64,000 nucleotides of DNA from Paraconexibacter sp040581415 (GCF_040581415.1 NZ_CP114014.1:1116001-1180000), one strand, 5' to 3'; shown: positions 49,205 through 58,825, counted from the stretch's first letter. Notes: generated by a model not told the origin, from the sequence alone. Numbers and translations are program-made.

Positions 49205-51315
49205 CCCACGGGCGCGCCGCGGTTCCACGGGGCCCACCAGTTCGCCCGGCCGAACAGGGTGACGAGCGCCGGGACGACGAGCGCGCGCACGACGGTCGCG
49301 TCCAGCAGGATCCCCGCCGCCAGGCCGGTCGCGAGGATGCGGATCTCCGTGTTGGGCGTGGCGGCCAGCGCAGCGAACGCGAGGAACAGGATCAGCGCGG
49401 CGCTCGTCACGAGGCGGCCGGTCCGGCCGAGGCCGGCGATCACCGCCTCGTCCGTCGAGCCGGTGCGCTCGTACTCCTCGCGCATGCGGGCGAGGATGAA
49501 CACCTCGTAGTCCATCGACAGGCCGTAGAGGAACGCGAAGATCGCGAGCGGGACCCAGCCGGTGATCGATCCGGTGGACGGCACGCCGCCGATCAGCTCC
49601 GATCCGTGGCCCTGCTGCCAGACGAGGACGACCACCCCGAACGAGGCGCCGACCGACAGCACGTTCAGGAGGATCGCCTTCAGCGGCAGGAGGATCGAGT
49701 TCAGGGCGCGGGCGAGCAGCGCGAACGTGATCAGCGCGATCAGCGCGACCATCAGCGGGAACGACGCGTAGATCGCGTCGGAGAGGTCGCGGTCCTGCGC
49801 GTCCGGGCCGCCGACGCGGGCGTCCAGGTCCGCGTCGCGCAGGCGATCGAGCGCCGGGCGGCCGTCGCCGGACGCGTCGTCCCGCAGGACCACGAGCGAC
49901 AAGGAGCGTCCACCGGCCGACCAGCTCTCGGCGGCCGGGCTGATGACGGCGCTGACCCCCGGCACCGCCGCGGCGCGGCGGCGGTCAGAGGGCGTGAGGG
50001 GACCGTCGGACACCAGCTCGACCGGGGTCAGCGCGCCGGAGCCGATTCCCGAGCGCTCGAGCGCCTCGAGCGTGGACCTGGCCTGCCCGCCCGCCGACAG
50101 CGCGTCGACCGACGGGCGGCCCGGACGCAGGTCGGTGGCGACGAGGGCGAGCGCGCCGAGGACCAGCAGGCCGGCGACGGCGGCGGGCCAGCGGCGGCGG
50201 ACGACGAACGTGGCCCAGGCGGTCCAGCGTTCGCCCGGATCGTGATCCTGGTCCCCGCGGCGGCGGTCCAGCCGCGGTCCGAAGGCGGACAGCAGCGCGG
50301 GCAGCAGGGTGAGGGCTGCGGCGACCGACACGAGCGGGATGAGCAGGCCGCCGTAGCCGATCGAGCGGATGAAGGGGACCGGGACGACGACGAGCGCGAG
50401 CAGCCCGATGGCGACGGTGAGCCCGCTGACCGCGACGGAGTGGCCGGCGGTGCGCATCGCGGTCGCGACGGCGGTCGCGTTGTCGTGCCCGTGGGCGCGC
50501 TCCTCGCGCCAGCGCACGACGATCAGCAGGGAGTAGTCGATCGCGACGCCGAGCCCGATCAGCCCCACGAGGAACTGCACGACGAACGAGACATCGGTGA
50601 CCTCGGTCAGGAGCCGCAGCAGGACGAACGTCGTCAGGATCGAGCAGGCCGCGATCGCGATCGGGACGAGCGCCAGCGCCGAGGCGAACACGAGGCCGAG
50701 CACGATGAGGGCGCCGATCCCCCCTCCGAGCGTCTCGATCAGCAGGCCGGGGCCGCCGCCCGAGCCGGTGTCGTCGGCGAGCGCCTCGATCCCGGTGACG
50801 CTGATGCGGACCCCGGGCGCGGCCGACTCGCCGACGACCCGGCGCGCCGCGGACAGGGCCGCAGGATTCTCGTCTGGCGCCGGGCGCCCGAGCGGGGGGA
50901 AGACGAGCGCGACCGCCGAGCGGCCGTCGCGGGCGACCAGCCCATCGGTGTCGCGGTCGCCCTGGGCCGCGCGGTCGTCCCGTCCCCCGCGGTCGCCCGC
51001 AGTCAGCACGCGCGACCCGGGGACAGCCTTGCCGACCCGCTCGGCGACCTGGGCGAGGCTCCGCTGCATGCGCGCGCTGCTCGCGTCGCCTGCGCGGCGC
51101 GCGACCAGGACGACCGGCGCGACCTGACCGCCGTTCCCGAAGTCGCGGGCGATCTCGCGGTTCGCCTGGAAGGCCGGGCGGCCCGGGGCGTCGAACGACC
51201 GCGAGAGGACGTCGTTGATCGATCCGGCCGCCCACCCGCCGGCGACGGTGAGGACGAGCCAGGCCGTGACGACCAGCCGGCGGTGCTGCGTGGCCAGGGC
51301 CGTGACGCGGCGCAT
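49180..51315 (-). CDS. MMPL/RND-family membrane transporter
   Basis: 711-residue RND-type exporter of the MMPL family, which uses the proton gradient to move lipids or drugs out. Two repeats, each with one N-terminal helix (first about 13-35), a large outer domain and five further helices, are apparent; GVAIDYSLLIVVRWREER and GLSMDYEVFILARMREEYER are the paired conserved helices 4/10 motifs with Asp residues for proton relay. Start ATG 51315. No local regulator; the isochorismatase-like gene is divergent. Confidence 0.93.
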   Translation of the reverse strand: MRRVTALATQHRRLVVTAWLVLTVAGGWAAGSINDVLSRSFDAPGRPAFQANREIARDFGNGGQVAPVVLVARRAGDASSARMQRSLAQVAERVGKAVPGSRVLTAGDRGGRDDRAAQGDRDTDGLVARDGRSAVALVFPPLGRPAPDENPAALSAARRVVGESAAPGVRISVTGIEALADDTGSGGGPGLLIETLGGGIGALIVLGLVFASALALVPIAIAACSILTTFVLLRLLTEVTDVSFVVQFLVGLIGLGVAIDYSLLIVVRWREERAHGHDNATAVATAMRTAGHSVAVSGLTVAIGLLALVVVPVPFIRSIGYGGLLIPLVSVAAALTLLPALLSAFGPRLDRRRGDQDHDPGERWTAWATFVVRRRWPAAVAGLLVLGALALVATDLRPGRPSVDALSAGGQARSTLEALERSGIGSGALTPVELVSDGPLTPSDRRRAAAVPGVSAVISPAAESWSAGGRSLSLVVLRDDASGDGRPALDRLRDADLDARVGGPDAQDRDLSDAIYASFPLMVALIALITFALLARALNSILLPLKAILLNVLSVGASFGVVVLVWQQGHGSELIGGVPSTGSITGWVPLAIFAFLYGLSMDYEVFILARMREEYERTGSTDEAVIAGLGRTGRLVTSAALILFLAFAALAATPNTEIRILATGLAAGILLDATVVRALVVPALVTLFGRANWWAPWNRGAPVGQSGGPSR

Positions 51316-51545
51316 CAGCGGGGCGCCGGGATCGGCGTGGTGAGCTTCACGGTGGACCTCGGGTTCGGGGGTGGTGTGACGGAGTCTGTCCGCGGCGGGT
51401 GCGCCGGCGGATCACGCGAGAGCGTCAGGACCCGCGGCCCTGCGACGGATACCCCCGGAACGCGATCGTCACCCCGCGCGGCGAGGACGATGGTCGGGGC
51501 CCCGTTGAGGGTAGGGCCCACCATCCACCCACCGAAAGAGCAGAC

Positions 51546-52082
51546 ATGTCCAGAGCACTCGTCATCGTCGACATCCAGCGCGACTACTTCCCCGGCGGCA
51601 ACATGCCGCTGCACGAGCCGGAGGCGGCTGCCGCCAAGGCCGGCCAGGTCCTCGAGGCGTTCCGCGGGTCCGGCGAGCCGGTCATCCACATCCAGCACCT
51701 CAGCGCCGCCGGCGTCGGCTTCCTCGAGGAGGGGACTGCCGGCGCGGAGATCATGGCTCCGGTGACCCCGGCAGGCGACGAGATCGTGATCCAGAAGCGC
51801 GCCCCGAACTCGTTCCTGCAGACCGACCTGGAGCAGCGCCTGCGCGACCTCGGCGTCAGCGAGGTCGTGGTCGTCGGCATGATGACCAGCATGTGCGTGG
51901 ACGCCACCACGCGCGCCGGCGCCGACCTCGGCTTCCAGATGACCCTTGTCCCCGACGCCTGCGCGGCCCCGGCCCTCGAGCACGGCGGACGGACGGTCGC
52001 CGCCGAGGACGTGCATGCCTCGTTCGTCGCCGCGCTCGGTCAGTTCTACGCGACCGTCACACCCGCCGACCAGCTCGGCTGA
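51546..52082 (+). CDS. Isochorismatase-family cysteine hydrolase
   Basis: 178-residue hydrolase of the isochorismatase/nicotinamidase fold. Catalytic triad: Asp9 (VIVDIQRDYF), Lys84 (QKRAPNSF) and Cys117 (MTSMCVDATTR), with the cis-peptide motif VVVVGMMTSMC. Likely hydrolyses an amide or vinyl ether; nicotinamidase is possible but the metal-binding His are not clear. Start ATG 51546. Located before the P450 operon with 133 bp between. Confidence 0.93.
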   Translation: MSRALVIVDIQRDYFPGGNMPLHEPEAAAAKAGQVLEAFRGSGEPVIHIQHLSAAGVGFLEEGTAGAEIMAPVTPAGDEIVIQKRAPNSFLQTDLEQRLRDLGVSEVVVVGMMTSMCVDATTRAGADLGFQMTLVPDACAAPALEHGGRTVAAEDVHASFVAALGQFYATVTPADQLG

Positions 52083-52115
52083 CGCGTCCCGCACGGCGTT
52101 GGTGAGAGCGCCGGT

Positions 52116-52144
52116 TTGACCGTTCGGGTGATCGGTGACATAGT
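52116..52144 (+). promoter_or_regulatory. Promoter of the ABC1-P450 operon
   Basis: TTGACC (-35, 52116-52121) and CATAGT (-10, 52139-52144) are 17 bp apart, the best canonical pair in the window. Predicted transcription start near 52151 coincides with a palindrome. Confidence 0.7.
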
Positions 52145-52152
52145 CCTCGCAC

Positions 52153-52180
52153 CGTTCGCCGATCAAGCGATCGGCGAACG
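52153..52180. promoter_or_regulatory. Perfect palindrome at transcription start of the P450 operon
   Basis: CGTTCGCCGATC (52153-52164) and GATCGGCGAACG (52169-52180) are perfect 12-bp arms with a 4-nt AAGC spacer. Position overlapping the predicted start suits a repressor operator; it could also form a stable 5'-leader hairpin in the mRNA. Confidence 0.7.
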
Positions 52181-52214
52181 ACTTCCCGCTCCGACCCCGA
52201 CGCGCAAGGACACC

Positions 52215-53621
52215 ATGGAAGAAGACGAGATTCGCGGGTCCAGGTTCAGGCGGGCCGCCACGATCACCGGTGCGGCGGCAGGCATCGCCGCCCGGGAGGC
52301 AAAGGCCCGCACGATGGTCAAGACGTCGCGGCCGGGCAACGCGGAGGCACGGCAGGCCGCGGCGTCCCGCCAGCAGCTGAAGTCCGCCCAGGCGCTCGTG
52401 AAGGTCTTCGCCGGGATGCGCGGCGCAGCGATGAAGGTGGGCCAGACACTGTCGGCGGTCGACCTCGGCATGGTGCCGGAGGAGATCCGCCCGGAGTTCC
52501 AGGCGATCCTCGCGCAGCTGCAGCAAGGCGCCGACCCCGTGTCCTTCAAGGCGATGACGAAGGTCATCGAGAGCGACCTCGGGGCCAAGCTCAAGGACGT
52601 CTTCGCGGACATCGACCCGGAGCCCATCGCGGCCGCATCGATCGGGCAGGTGCACCGCGCGACGCTCCACGACGGCCGCGACGTCGCCGTCAAGGTGCAG
52701 TACCCGGGCATCGCGGAGGCGATCCACTCGGACCTGCAGAACCTGCGGCTGGGGCTCAAGCTCCTGTCCGTCATCGCGCCCGGGATCGACACCGGCGCGA
52801 TCGCCGACGAGATCCGCGAGCGGATCACCGAGGAGCTCGACTACGAGCTGGAAGCCTCCAACCAGCGCGCGATGTCGCGCGTCTACCGCGATCACCCCTT
52901 CGTCGTCGTCCCCGACGTGATGACGGACCTCTGCCGCGAGCGGGTGATCGTCAGCGAGTTCATCGACGCCAAGCGATTCGCCGAGGTCAAGGCGACCGCG
53001 ACGCAGGCCGAGCGCGACCGCATCGGCGAGATCATCGTGCGCTTCTATCTCAACGGGCCGATGCGCCACCGGCTCCTGAACGGCGACCCGCACCCGGGCA
53101 ACACGCTGTTCCTCCCGGACGGCCGCGTCGCGTTCCTCGACTTCGGCTTCTTCAAGCGGATGGGGGACGTCGAGGTCGAGCACCTGGTCGAGACGACGCG
53201 CGCCACGCATCAGAAGGATCCGCAGCGGCTGCTGGAGATCGTCGCATCCCTCGGGGCCCTGCCACCGGACCCGCGGCTGGCCCAGCCCTTCTTCGAGAAC
53301 TACGAGGCGATCTTCGGCTGGCTGATGGTCGACACGCCGCTGAAGGTCGACGTCTCGCAGACCGCGGACATGATGCGGCGCTACACGCAGATGCGCGGCC
53401 AGGAGGGCTTCGACGAGCTGACGCTGCCGGCGGAGCACTTCGTCTTGATGCGCGGGGTGATGCTCGTCATCGGGCTGCTCGGGCAACTGGAGTCCGAGAA
53501 CACCTGGTTCGACATCGCGCGCGAGTGGCTCTACGGCGACCCAGCGACGACCGAGCTCGGTCGTGCCGAGGAGGCGTTCTTCGGGTCGCGGCACACCTAC
53601 ACGACCGGCGTCGCGGCATGA
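52215..53621 (+). CDS. ABC1/AarF (UbiB-like) atypical kinase
   Basis: 468-residue protein of the ABC1 kinase-like family, related to UbiB/COQ8, which uses ATP in lipid/quinone-related processes. KxGQ motif GAAMKVGQTLSA (about 72-83), AAASIGQVHRATL glycine/alanine loop, AVKVQYPG Lys, EELDYELEA and catalytic LNGDPHPGNTLF plus LDFGFFKR are in place. No membrane helix is obvious near the C-terminus. ATG 52215 begins the operon with the P450 pair; the next gene overlaps by ATGA. Its role in a P450 operon is unknown, perhaps extracting or presenting a hydrophobic substrate. Confidence 0.93.
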   Translation: MEEDEIRGSRFRRAATITGAAAGIAAREAKARTMVKTSRPGNAEARQAAASRQQLKSAQALVKVFAGMRGAAMKVGQTLSAVDLGMVPEEIRPEFQAILAQLQQGADPVSFKAMTKVIESDLGAKLKDVFADIDPEPIAAASIGQVHRATLHDGRDVAVKVQYPGIAEAIHSDLQNLRLGLKLLSVIAPGIDTGAIADEIRERITEELDYELEASNQRAMSRVYRDHPFVVVPDVMTDLCRERVIVSEFIDAKRFAEVKATATQAERDRIGEIIVRFYLNGPMRHRLLNGDPHPGNTLFLPDGRVAFLDFGFFKRMGDVEVEHLVETTRATHQKDPQRLLEIVASLGALPPDPRLAQPFFENYEAIFGWLMVDTPLKVDVSQTADMMRRYTQMRGQEGFDELTLPAEHFVLMRGVMLVIGLLGQLESENTWFDIAREWLYGDPATTELGRAEEAFFGSRHTYTTGVAA

Positions 53622-55045
53622 CCCCGGCGACAGCTGCACGACCGGCGAAGACCCCGTCATTCGCTCCGGTCCCCTTCGCCGTCGACATGCTCCTCAAGGG
53701 CCTGCACGTCGACGGCGACATGGTCAAGGGGAAGGAGGGCACCGACATCTCGACGGTCCGCATCGGGCGCCGGCGGATCTTCCTCATCACCCACCCGGAC
53801 TACGTCGATCACGTCCTGCACACCGCGGTCGACAAGTACCACAAGTCCATCGAGTACGAGCTGCTGCGCGCGGTCCTCGGGCTGAACCTCTTCACCGACG
53901 AGGACGAGTCCTGGCGGCGGCATCGCATGATGCTGAACCCGACGATGTCCAAGCGGCACGTGCGGGGGATGGTCGACCTGATGATCGACCCGATCGAGGC
54001 GTACCTCGAGGCGTTCGACGACGGCGCGGAGCGGATCCCGCTGGAGATGGCGAGCTCGATGGTGGAGCTCACGATGGACGTGGTGGGGGCGGCGCTGTTC
54101 GGGCACTCCTTCGGTGAGGTCGCCCGCAAGATGAGCCGCGTCGTCACCATCGGGCTGCGCGGGGCGGAGTTCGCGACGCGGCTGCTGATGGTCCTCGCGC
54201 CGCCGATCCCCGTCATGCGCGGCGTCGGCGGGTTCATCCACCACGCGCCGCTGCTGCCGCCGCCGCTGTCGTCGATGCAGTACACGATGAAGACGGTCGA
54301 CAAGGCGGTGTGGGACCTGATCCACGACCGTCAGGCCAACCCGACCGACAGCGACGACCTGCTGAACCTGCTGCTCGGGGTGAGCGACGACCAGGGCTCG
54401 CTGCCGCTCAAGCGGGTCCGTGACGAGGTCACCACGTTCATGCTCGCCGGCCACGAGACGACGGCGAATGCGCTGGCGTGGATGTGGTACCTGCTCGCGC
54501 TCAACACGGACGCGCGGGACCGGATGCTCGAGGAGGTCGACACCGTTCTACAGGGCCGACGGCCGACCGTCGACGACATCTCGAAGCTGCCGTGGACGAC
54601 CGCCTGCTTCCAGGAGGGCATGCGGTTCTACCCGCCCGCCTGGGTGATCCCGCGGGAGTGCGTGCAGGACGACGTGATCGACGGGCACCGGATCCCGAAG
54701 GGGTCGACGGTGATCATGCCGGTGCACACCGTCCACCACGACGCGCGGTTCTGGCCGGACCCGGAGGTCTTCGATCCGTCGCGGTTCCTCGCGGAGAACA
54801 TCAAGCAGCAGCACCGTTCGGCGTTCATCCCGTTCGGCGGCGGCCGCCGCGTCTGCATCGGCACGTCGTTCGCGCTGATGGAGACGACGCTGATCACCGC
54901 GATGATGAGCCAGCGGTTCGTCTACGACCTCGTGCCGGGCCACCCGGTCGAGCCCGAGGCGACGCTCACGCTGCGCCCGCGCAACGGCGTGAAGATGGTC
55001 GCCCGCCGGCGTGTCCACGCCCGGACCGAGGCGGTGACCGCATGA
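53618..55045 (+). CDS. Cytochrome P450, tandem copy 1
   Basis: 475-residue heme monooxygenase. I-helix FMLAGHETTANALAWM with full oxygen-activation motif, K-helix EGMR (ExxR), and heme loop FGGGRRVCIGTSFAL with thiolate Cys. N-terminal hydrophobic anchor absent, so soluble or peripheral. It resembles CYP4-like/CYP102-like or mycobacterial CYP132/135-type families acting on fatty or hydrophobic compounds, but I cannot assign a number. No ferredoxin gene is in the operon. ATG 53618 overlaps the ABC1 stop. Very similar to the next gene. Confidence 0.95.
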   Translation: MTPATAARPAKTPSFAPVPFAVDMLLKGLHVDGDMVKGKEGTDISTVRIGRRRIFLITHPDYVDHVLHTAVDKYHKSIEYELLRAVLGLNLFTDEDESWRRHRMMLNPTMSKRHVRGMVDLMIDPIEAYLEAFDDGAERIPLEMASSMVELTMDVVGAALFGHSFGEVARKMSRVVTIGLRGAEFATRLLMVLAPPIPVMRGVGGFIHHAPLLPPPLSSMQYTMKTVDKAVWDLIHDRQANPTDSDDLLNLLLGVSDDQGSLPLKRVRDEVTTFMLAGHETTANALAWMWYLLALNTDARDRMLEEVDTVLQGRRPTVDDISKLPWTTACFQEGMRFYPPAWVIPRECVQDDVIDGHRIPKGSTVIMPVHTVHHDARFWPDPEVFDPSRFLAENIKQQHRSAFIPFGGGRRVCIGTSFALMETTLITAMMSQRFVYDLVPGHPVEPEATLTLRPRNGVKMVARRRVHARTEAVTA

Positions 55046-56511
55046 CCCCGACCACCGCTGAGGCGGTGCCCGTCGAGGCGACGCCGCACCGCCGCATCCC
55101 GCGGCTGAACGGCCTGATGATGGCCCAGGAGATGCTCCTTCGAGGCCTCGCGACCGACGCCCGCATAGTGACGGGCGTCGAGGGCAGCGACATCTGCCAG
55201 TGGCGGATCGGCACCCGGGTCGGCATCGCCGTCACGCACCCGGACTACGCCGACCACGTCCTGCACAAGGCCGCCGCGAAGTACCACAAGTCGATCGAGT
55301 ACGAGCTCCTGCGCGCGGCGCTCGGGCTGAGCATCTTCACCGACGAGGACGAGTCCTGGCGCCGGCACCGGATGATGCTCAACCCGACGATGTCCAAGCG
55401 CAACGTGCGTGGCATGGTCGACCTGATGATCGACCCGATCGCGGGGTTCGTGGACGAGCTCGACGACGGTTCGGCGCGCATCGAGCTCGAGATGGTCGAG
55501 GCGATGACGGAGCTGACGCTCGACATCGTCGGCGCGTCGCTGTTCGGCCACGAGATGGGCGAGCTGGCCCGCAAGCTCAAGCGCGCGGTGACCGACGCGC
55601 TGCGCACCGCGGAGGTGGGCGCGCGGCTGATGATGATCGCCGACCCGCCGGTGTGGCTGGCTCGGCTGTGCGCCGGGGTCGTGCGCCACACGCCGCTCCC
55701 GCTCGTGCCGCCCCCGCTGGACAAGCCGAGCTGGGCGCTGAAGGTCATCGACAAAACGATGTGGGAGACGATCCACGAGCGCCGCGCGCACCCGACCGAC
55801 TCCCCGGACCTGCTCAACCTGCTCCTCGCCGCGAGCGACGAGGAGGGCGGCCTGAGCCTCAAGCGCGTGCGCGACGAAGCGACGACGTTCATGCTCGCCG
55901 GGCACGAGACGACGGCGAACGCGCTGGCGTGGATGTGGTACCTGCTCGCGCTCAACACGGACGCGCGCGACCGGATGCTCGAGGAGGTGGACACGGTCCT
56001 CCAAGGCCGTCGCCCCACGGTCGACGACATCCCGAAGCTCCCCTGGACGACGGCCTGCTTCGAGGAGGGGATGCGGCTGATGACCCCGGTCTGGGTCATC
56101 CCGCGCAAGTGCGTGGAGGAGGACGTCATCGACGGCCACCGCATCCCAAAGGGCGCGACCGTCTACATCCCCGTCGACAAGATCCACCACGACGAGCGCT
56201 TCTGGCCCGACCCCGAGGTCTTCGACCCCAGCCGCTTCATGCCGGGGGCGTCGAAGGGGCGCCATCGCAGCGCGTTCCTGACCTTCGGCGGTGGCCGGCG
56301 CGTGTGCATCGGGACGTCGTTCGCGCTCATGGAGGGCACGCTCATCACCGCGATGATGAGCCAGGACTTCGTCTACGACCTCGTGCCCGGCCACCCGGTC
56401 GAACCCGAGGCGACCCTGACCCTGCGCCCGCGCAACGGCGTGAAGATGATCGCGCGGCGGCGGACGTCCGCTGCCGCGGCGGTCGCCCCGACAGAAGAGG
56501 TGGCGGTATGA
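55042..56511 (+). CDS. Cytochrome P450, tandem copy 2
   Basis: 489-residue paralogue of the preceding P450, overlapping it by ATGA. It has all signatures (FMLAGHETTANALAWM, EEGMR, FGGGRRVCIGTSFALME) and shares long identical blocks with copy 1, while the substrate-facing parts (about residues 10-45, 170-230 and 335-360) differ. So the pair probably hydroxylates related substrates or different positions of one. A DNA stretch of about 47 identical bases in the I-helix region hints at recent gene conversion. Confidence 0.95.
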   Translation: MTPTTAEAVPVEATPHRRIPRLNGLMMAQEMLLRGLATDARIVTGVEGSDICQWRIGTRVGIAVTHPDYADHVLHKAAAKYHKSIEYELLRAALGLSIFTDEDESWRRHRMMLNPTMSKRNVRGMVDLMIDPIAGFVDELDDGSARIELEMVEAMTELTLDIVGASLFGHEMGELARKLKRAVTDALRTAEVGARLMMIADPPVWLARLCAGVVRHTPLPLVPPPLDKPSWALKVIDKTMWETIHERRAHPTDSPDLLNLLLAASDEEGGLSLKRVRDEATTFMLAGHETTANALAWMWYLLALNTDARDRMLEEVDTVLQGRRPTVDDIPKLPWTTACFEEGMRLMTPVWVIPRKCVEEDVIDGHRIPKGATVYIPVDKIHHDERFWPDPEVFDPSRFMPGASKGRHRSAFLTFGGGRRVCIGTSFALMEGTLITAMMSQDFVYDLVPGHPVEPEATLTLRPRNGVKMIARRRTSAAAAVAPTEEVAV

Positions 56512-57314
56512 GCAAGGTCAGGCTGAAGGGGGCCCGCGTGGCCATCACCGGCGCCGGGAGCGGCATCGGCGCCGCTGCCGCCCTGCGCTTCGCCAAGGCC
56601 GGAACGGAGGTCATCGCGGTCGACATCGACGGGACGAGCGCGGAGGAGTCCGCCGTCGCCTGCCGCGCGCTCGGGGTCGAGGCGCACGCGTACGTCTGCG
56701 ACGTCGCCGACGCGACCGCCGTGCACGACCTCGCCGACCAGATCGAACGCGACCGCGGGCCCGTGGACGTCCTTGTGAACAACGCGGGCGTCGGCATCGC
56801 GGGCCCGCTCCTGGACTCGTCGCTCGAGGACTGGGAGTGGCTGCGGTCGATCAACCTCGACGGGGTCGCCCACGGCTGTTACGCCTTCGGCCCCGGGATG
56901 GTGGAGCGCGGCCGCGGCCAGGTCGTGAACATCGCCTCGGGCGCCGCGTACATCCCGCAGCGGAACATGGCCGCGTACTGCGCGACCAAGGCTGCGGTGG
57001 TGATGCTGTCGCAGTGCCTGCGAGCGGACTGGCGCCCGCACGGCGTCGGCGTCTCCGTCGTCTGCCCTGGCGTCATCGACACGCCGATCGCCTCCGCGAC
57101 CCGCTACCGGGGCGCGATGACCGCACGCCAGGGGCGGGCCGAGAAGGCGCTCGGCCTCGGCCATTCGCCTGACCTCGTGGCCAAGGCGATCGTCGACTGC
57201 GTCCGCAAGAACCGCGACGTGGTGCCGGTCGGCCTCGAGTCCACGCTCGCCTACAAGCTGCTGCGCGGTGCGCCGCAGCCGATCCAGGGCCTCGTCGCCC
57301 GCGCCCCGATCTGA
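56508..57314 (+). CDS. Short-chain dehydrogenase/reductase
   Basis: 268-residue classical SDR. TGAGSGIGA (14-22) binds NAD(P), VNNAGVG is the NNAG motif, IASGAAYIP carries the catalytic Ser, and YCATKAAV the Tyr/Lys pair. CPGVIDTPI follows. Resembles SadH-like dehydrogenases from mymA-type operons; likely oxidises the alcohol made by the P450s to a ketone. ATG 56508 overlaps the P450 stop by ATGA; the next start lies 14 bp beyond. Confidence 0.94.
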   Translation: MSKVRLKGARVAITGAGSGIGAAAALRFAKAGTEVIAVDIDGTSAEESAVACRALGVEAHAYVCDVADATAVHDLADQIERDRGPVDVLVNNAGVGIAGPLLDSSLEDWEWLRSINLDGVAHGCYAFGPGMVERGRGQVVNIASGAAYIPQRNMAAYCATKAAVVMLSQCLRADWRPHGVGVSVVCPGVIDTPIASATRYRGAMTARQGRAEKALGLGHSPDLVAKAIVDCVRKNRDVVPVGLESTLAYKLLRGAPQPIQGLVARAPI

Positions 57315-57328
57315 TGAAGGAGTCACGC

Positions 57329-58825
57329 ATGTCCCCCTCCGCCTCGTCGCAGCACCACCGCCTCGTCATCATCGGCGCCGGCATCGCCGGCGTCGGCCTC
57401 GGCGTCCGTCTGCTGCAGGCCGGCGTGGACGACTTCGTCATCCTCGAGCGCAACGCGTCCGTGGGCGGCACCTGGTTCGAGCACACCTACCCGGGCTGCG
57501 GCTGCGACGTCCCGGCCAACCTCTACTCGTACTCGTTCGCGCGCAATCCGAAGTGGACGCGGATGTTCCCCCGGCAGGACGAGATCCTGGAGTACGTCCG
57601 CGACACCGCCGACGAGTACGGCGTCACCCCGCACATCCGCTTTCAGACCGAGATGGAGCACAGCGGCTGGGACGAGGCCGCGGGCCTGTGGCGCGTGCGG
57701 ACGATCGGCGGCGAGGAGCTGACGGCGGACCTGCTCATCAGCGCGATCGGCGCCACGGCCGAGCCCGACGAGCCGGCGATCCCCGGCCTGACGAAGTTCA
57801 AGGGCCACCGCTTCCACTCGGCCCGCTGGGATCACGACCACGACCTGACCGGCGAGCGCGTCGCCGTCATCGGCACCGGCCCGGCCGCGGCGCAGTTCGT
57901 CCCCCGGATCCAGCCGCAGGTGGCCGCGCTGAAGGTCTTCCAGCGCACCCCGCCGTGGGTGATCCCGCACGTCGACCGGCCCGTGCCGTGGATCGAGCGC
58001 CAGCTCTACCGCGCCGCGCCCGTCCTGCAGGACGTGCAGCGCAACGCGCTGTTCGCCGTCTACGAGTCGATGGGGGTCGGCTTCCGCGGGCAGACCGCGC
58101 TGATCGCCCCGGTCGAGGCGATCGGCCGCGCGCACCTGCGCCGCCAGGTCAAGGACCCGGTCCTGCGGGCGAAGCTGACACCGCATTACCGCTTCGGCTG
58201 CAAGCGCCCGGTCCTGTCGAACACGTACAACCCGGCGCTGGCGGCGGACAACGCCGACGTCATCACCGAGGGCATCACGAAGGTCGACGGCAGCGCGATC
58301 GTCACCGCCGATGGCGGGCGGCACGAGGTCGACACGATCATCACCGCCATCGGCTACAAGTACGGCCGCTCGCTGCTGGCCCACCGCATCACCGGTCAGG
58401 ACGGCCGCACCCTCGGCGAGTACTGGGACCAGTCGCCGAAGGCGTACCTCGGCTCGGCGGTCCCGGGCTTCCCGAACATGTTCATCCTGCTCGGCCCGAA
58501 CTCGATCGGGATCAACTCGGTGATCTTCTCGCTCGAGTCCCAGATGGCGTACGTCATGAGCGCGCTGAAGACGATGGACCGCCGCGGGCTCGCCCGTGTC
58601 GAGGTGCGGCCCGAGGCGCTGCGCGAGTTCGTCGACGACGTCGACCGCCGCAGCGAGGGCAGCGTCTGGACCGCCGGCGGCTGCAAGGCCTACTACGTCG
58701 ACGACACGGGCCGGAACTTCGGCCTGTACCCGGGCTTCGCCCTCGGGTTCCGCCGGCGCACGCGGACGTTCGACGCCGCGCCGTACGTCGTGGAGGAGAC
58801 GACGCGGACGACGGTGGCGGCGTGA
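57329..58825 (+). CDS. Flavin-containing (Baeyer-Villiger-type) monooxygenase
   Basis: 498-residue FAD/NADPH monooxygenase. FAD site VIIGAGIAGVGLGVRLLQAG, followed by the family VGGTWFEHTYPGCGCDVPANLYSYSF block; NADPH site VAVIGTGPAAAQFVPRI; and FQRTPPWVIP (the RTPxW stretch) typical of Baeyer-Villiger enzymes related to MymA/EthA. It probably inserts oxygen next to a ketone to make an ester or lactone. ATG 57329 is preferred: AAGGAG lies 6 nt upstream. ATG 57314, overlapping the previous stop, is an alternative. Confidence 0.94.
   Translation: MSPSASSQHHRLVIIGAGIAGVGLGVRLLQAGVDDFVILERNASVGGTWFEHTYPGCGCDVPANLYSYSFARNPKWTRMFPRQDEILEYVRDTADEYGVTPHIRFQTEMEHSGWDEAAGLWRVRTIGGEELTADLLISAIGATAEPDEPAIPGLTKFKGHRFHSARWDHDHDLTGERVAVIGTGPAAAQFVPRIQPQVAALKVFQRTPPWVIPHVDRPVPWIERQLYRAAPVLQDVQRNALFAVYESMGVGFRGQTALIAPVEAIGRAHLRRQVKDPVLRAKLTPHYRFGCKRPVLSNTYNPALAADNADVITEGITKVDGSAIVTADGGRHEVDTIITAIGYKYGRSLLAHRITGQDGRTLGEYWDQSPKAYLGSAVPGFPNMFILLGPNSIGINSVIFSLESQMAYVMSALKTMDRRGLARVEVRPEALREFVDDVDRRSEGSVWTAGGCKAYYVDDTGRNFGLYPGFALGFRRRTRTFDAAPYVVEETTRTTVAA

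Noticed and set aside
48760..51765. Thousand-codon plus-strand frame opposite the MMPL gene
   Set aside because: Low-complexity Arg/Asp/Glu translation; the minus strand encodes an obvious transporter.
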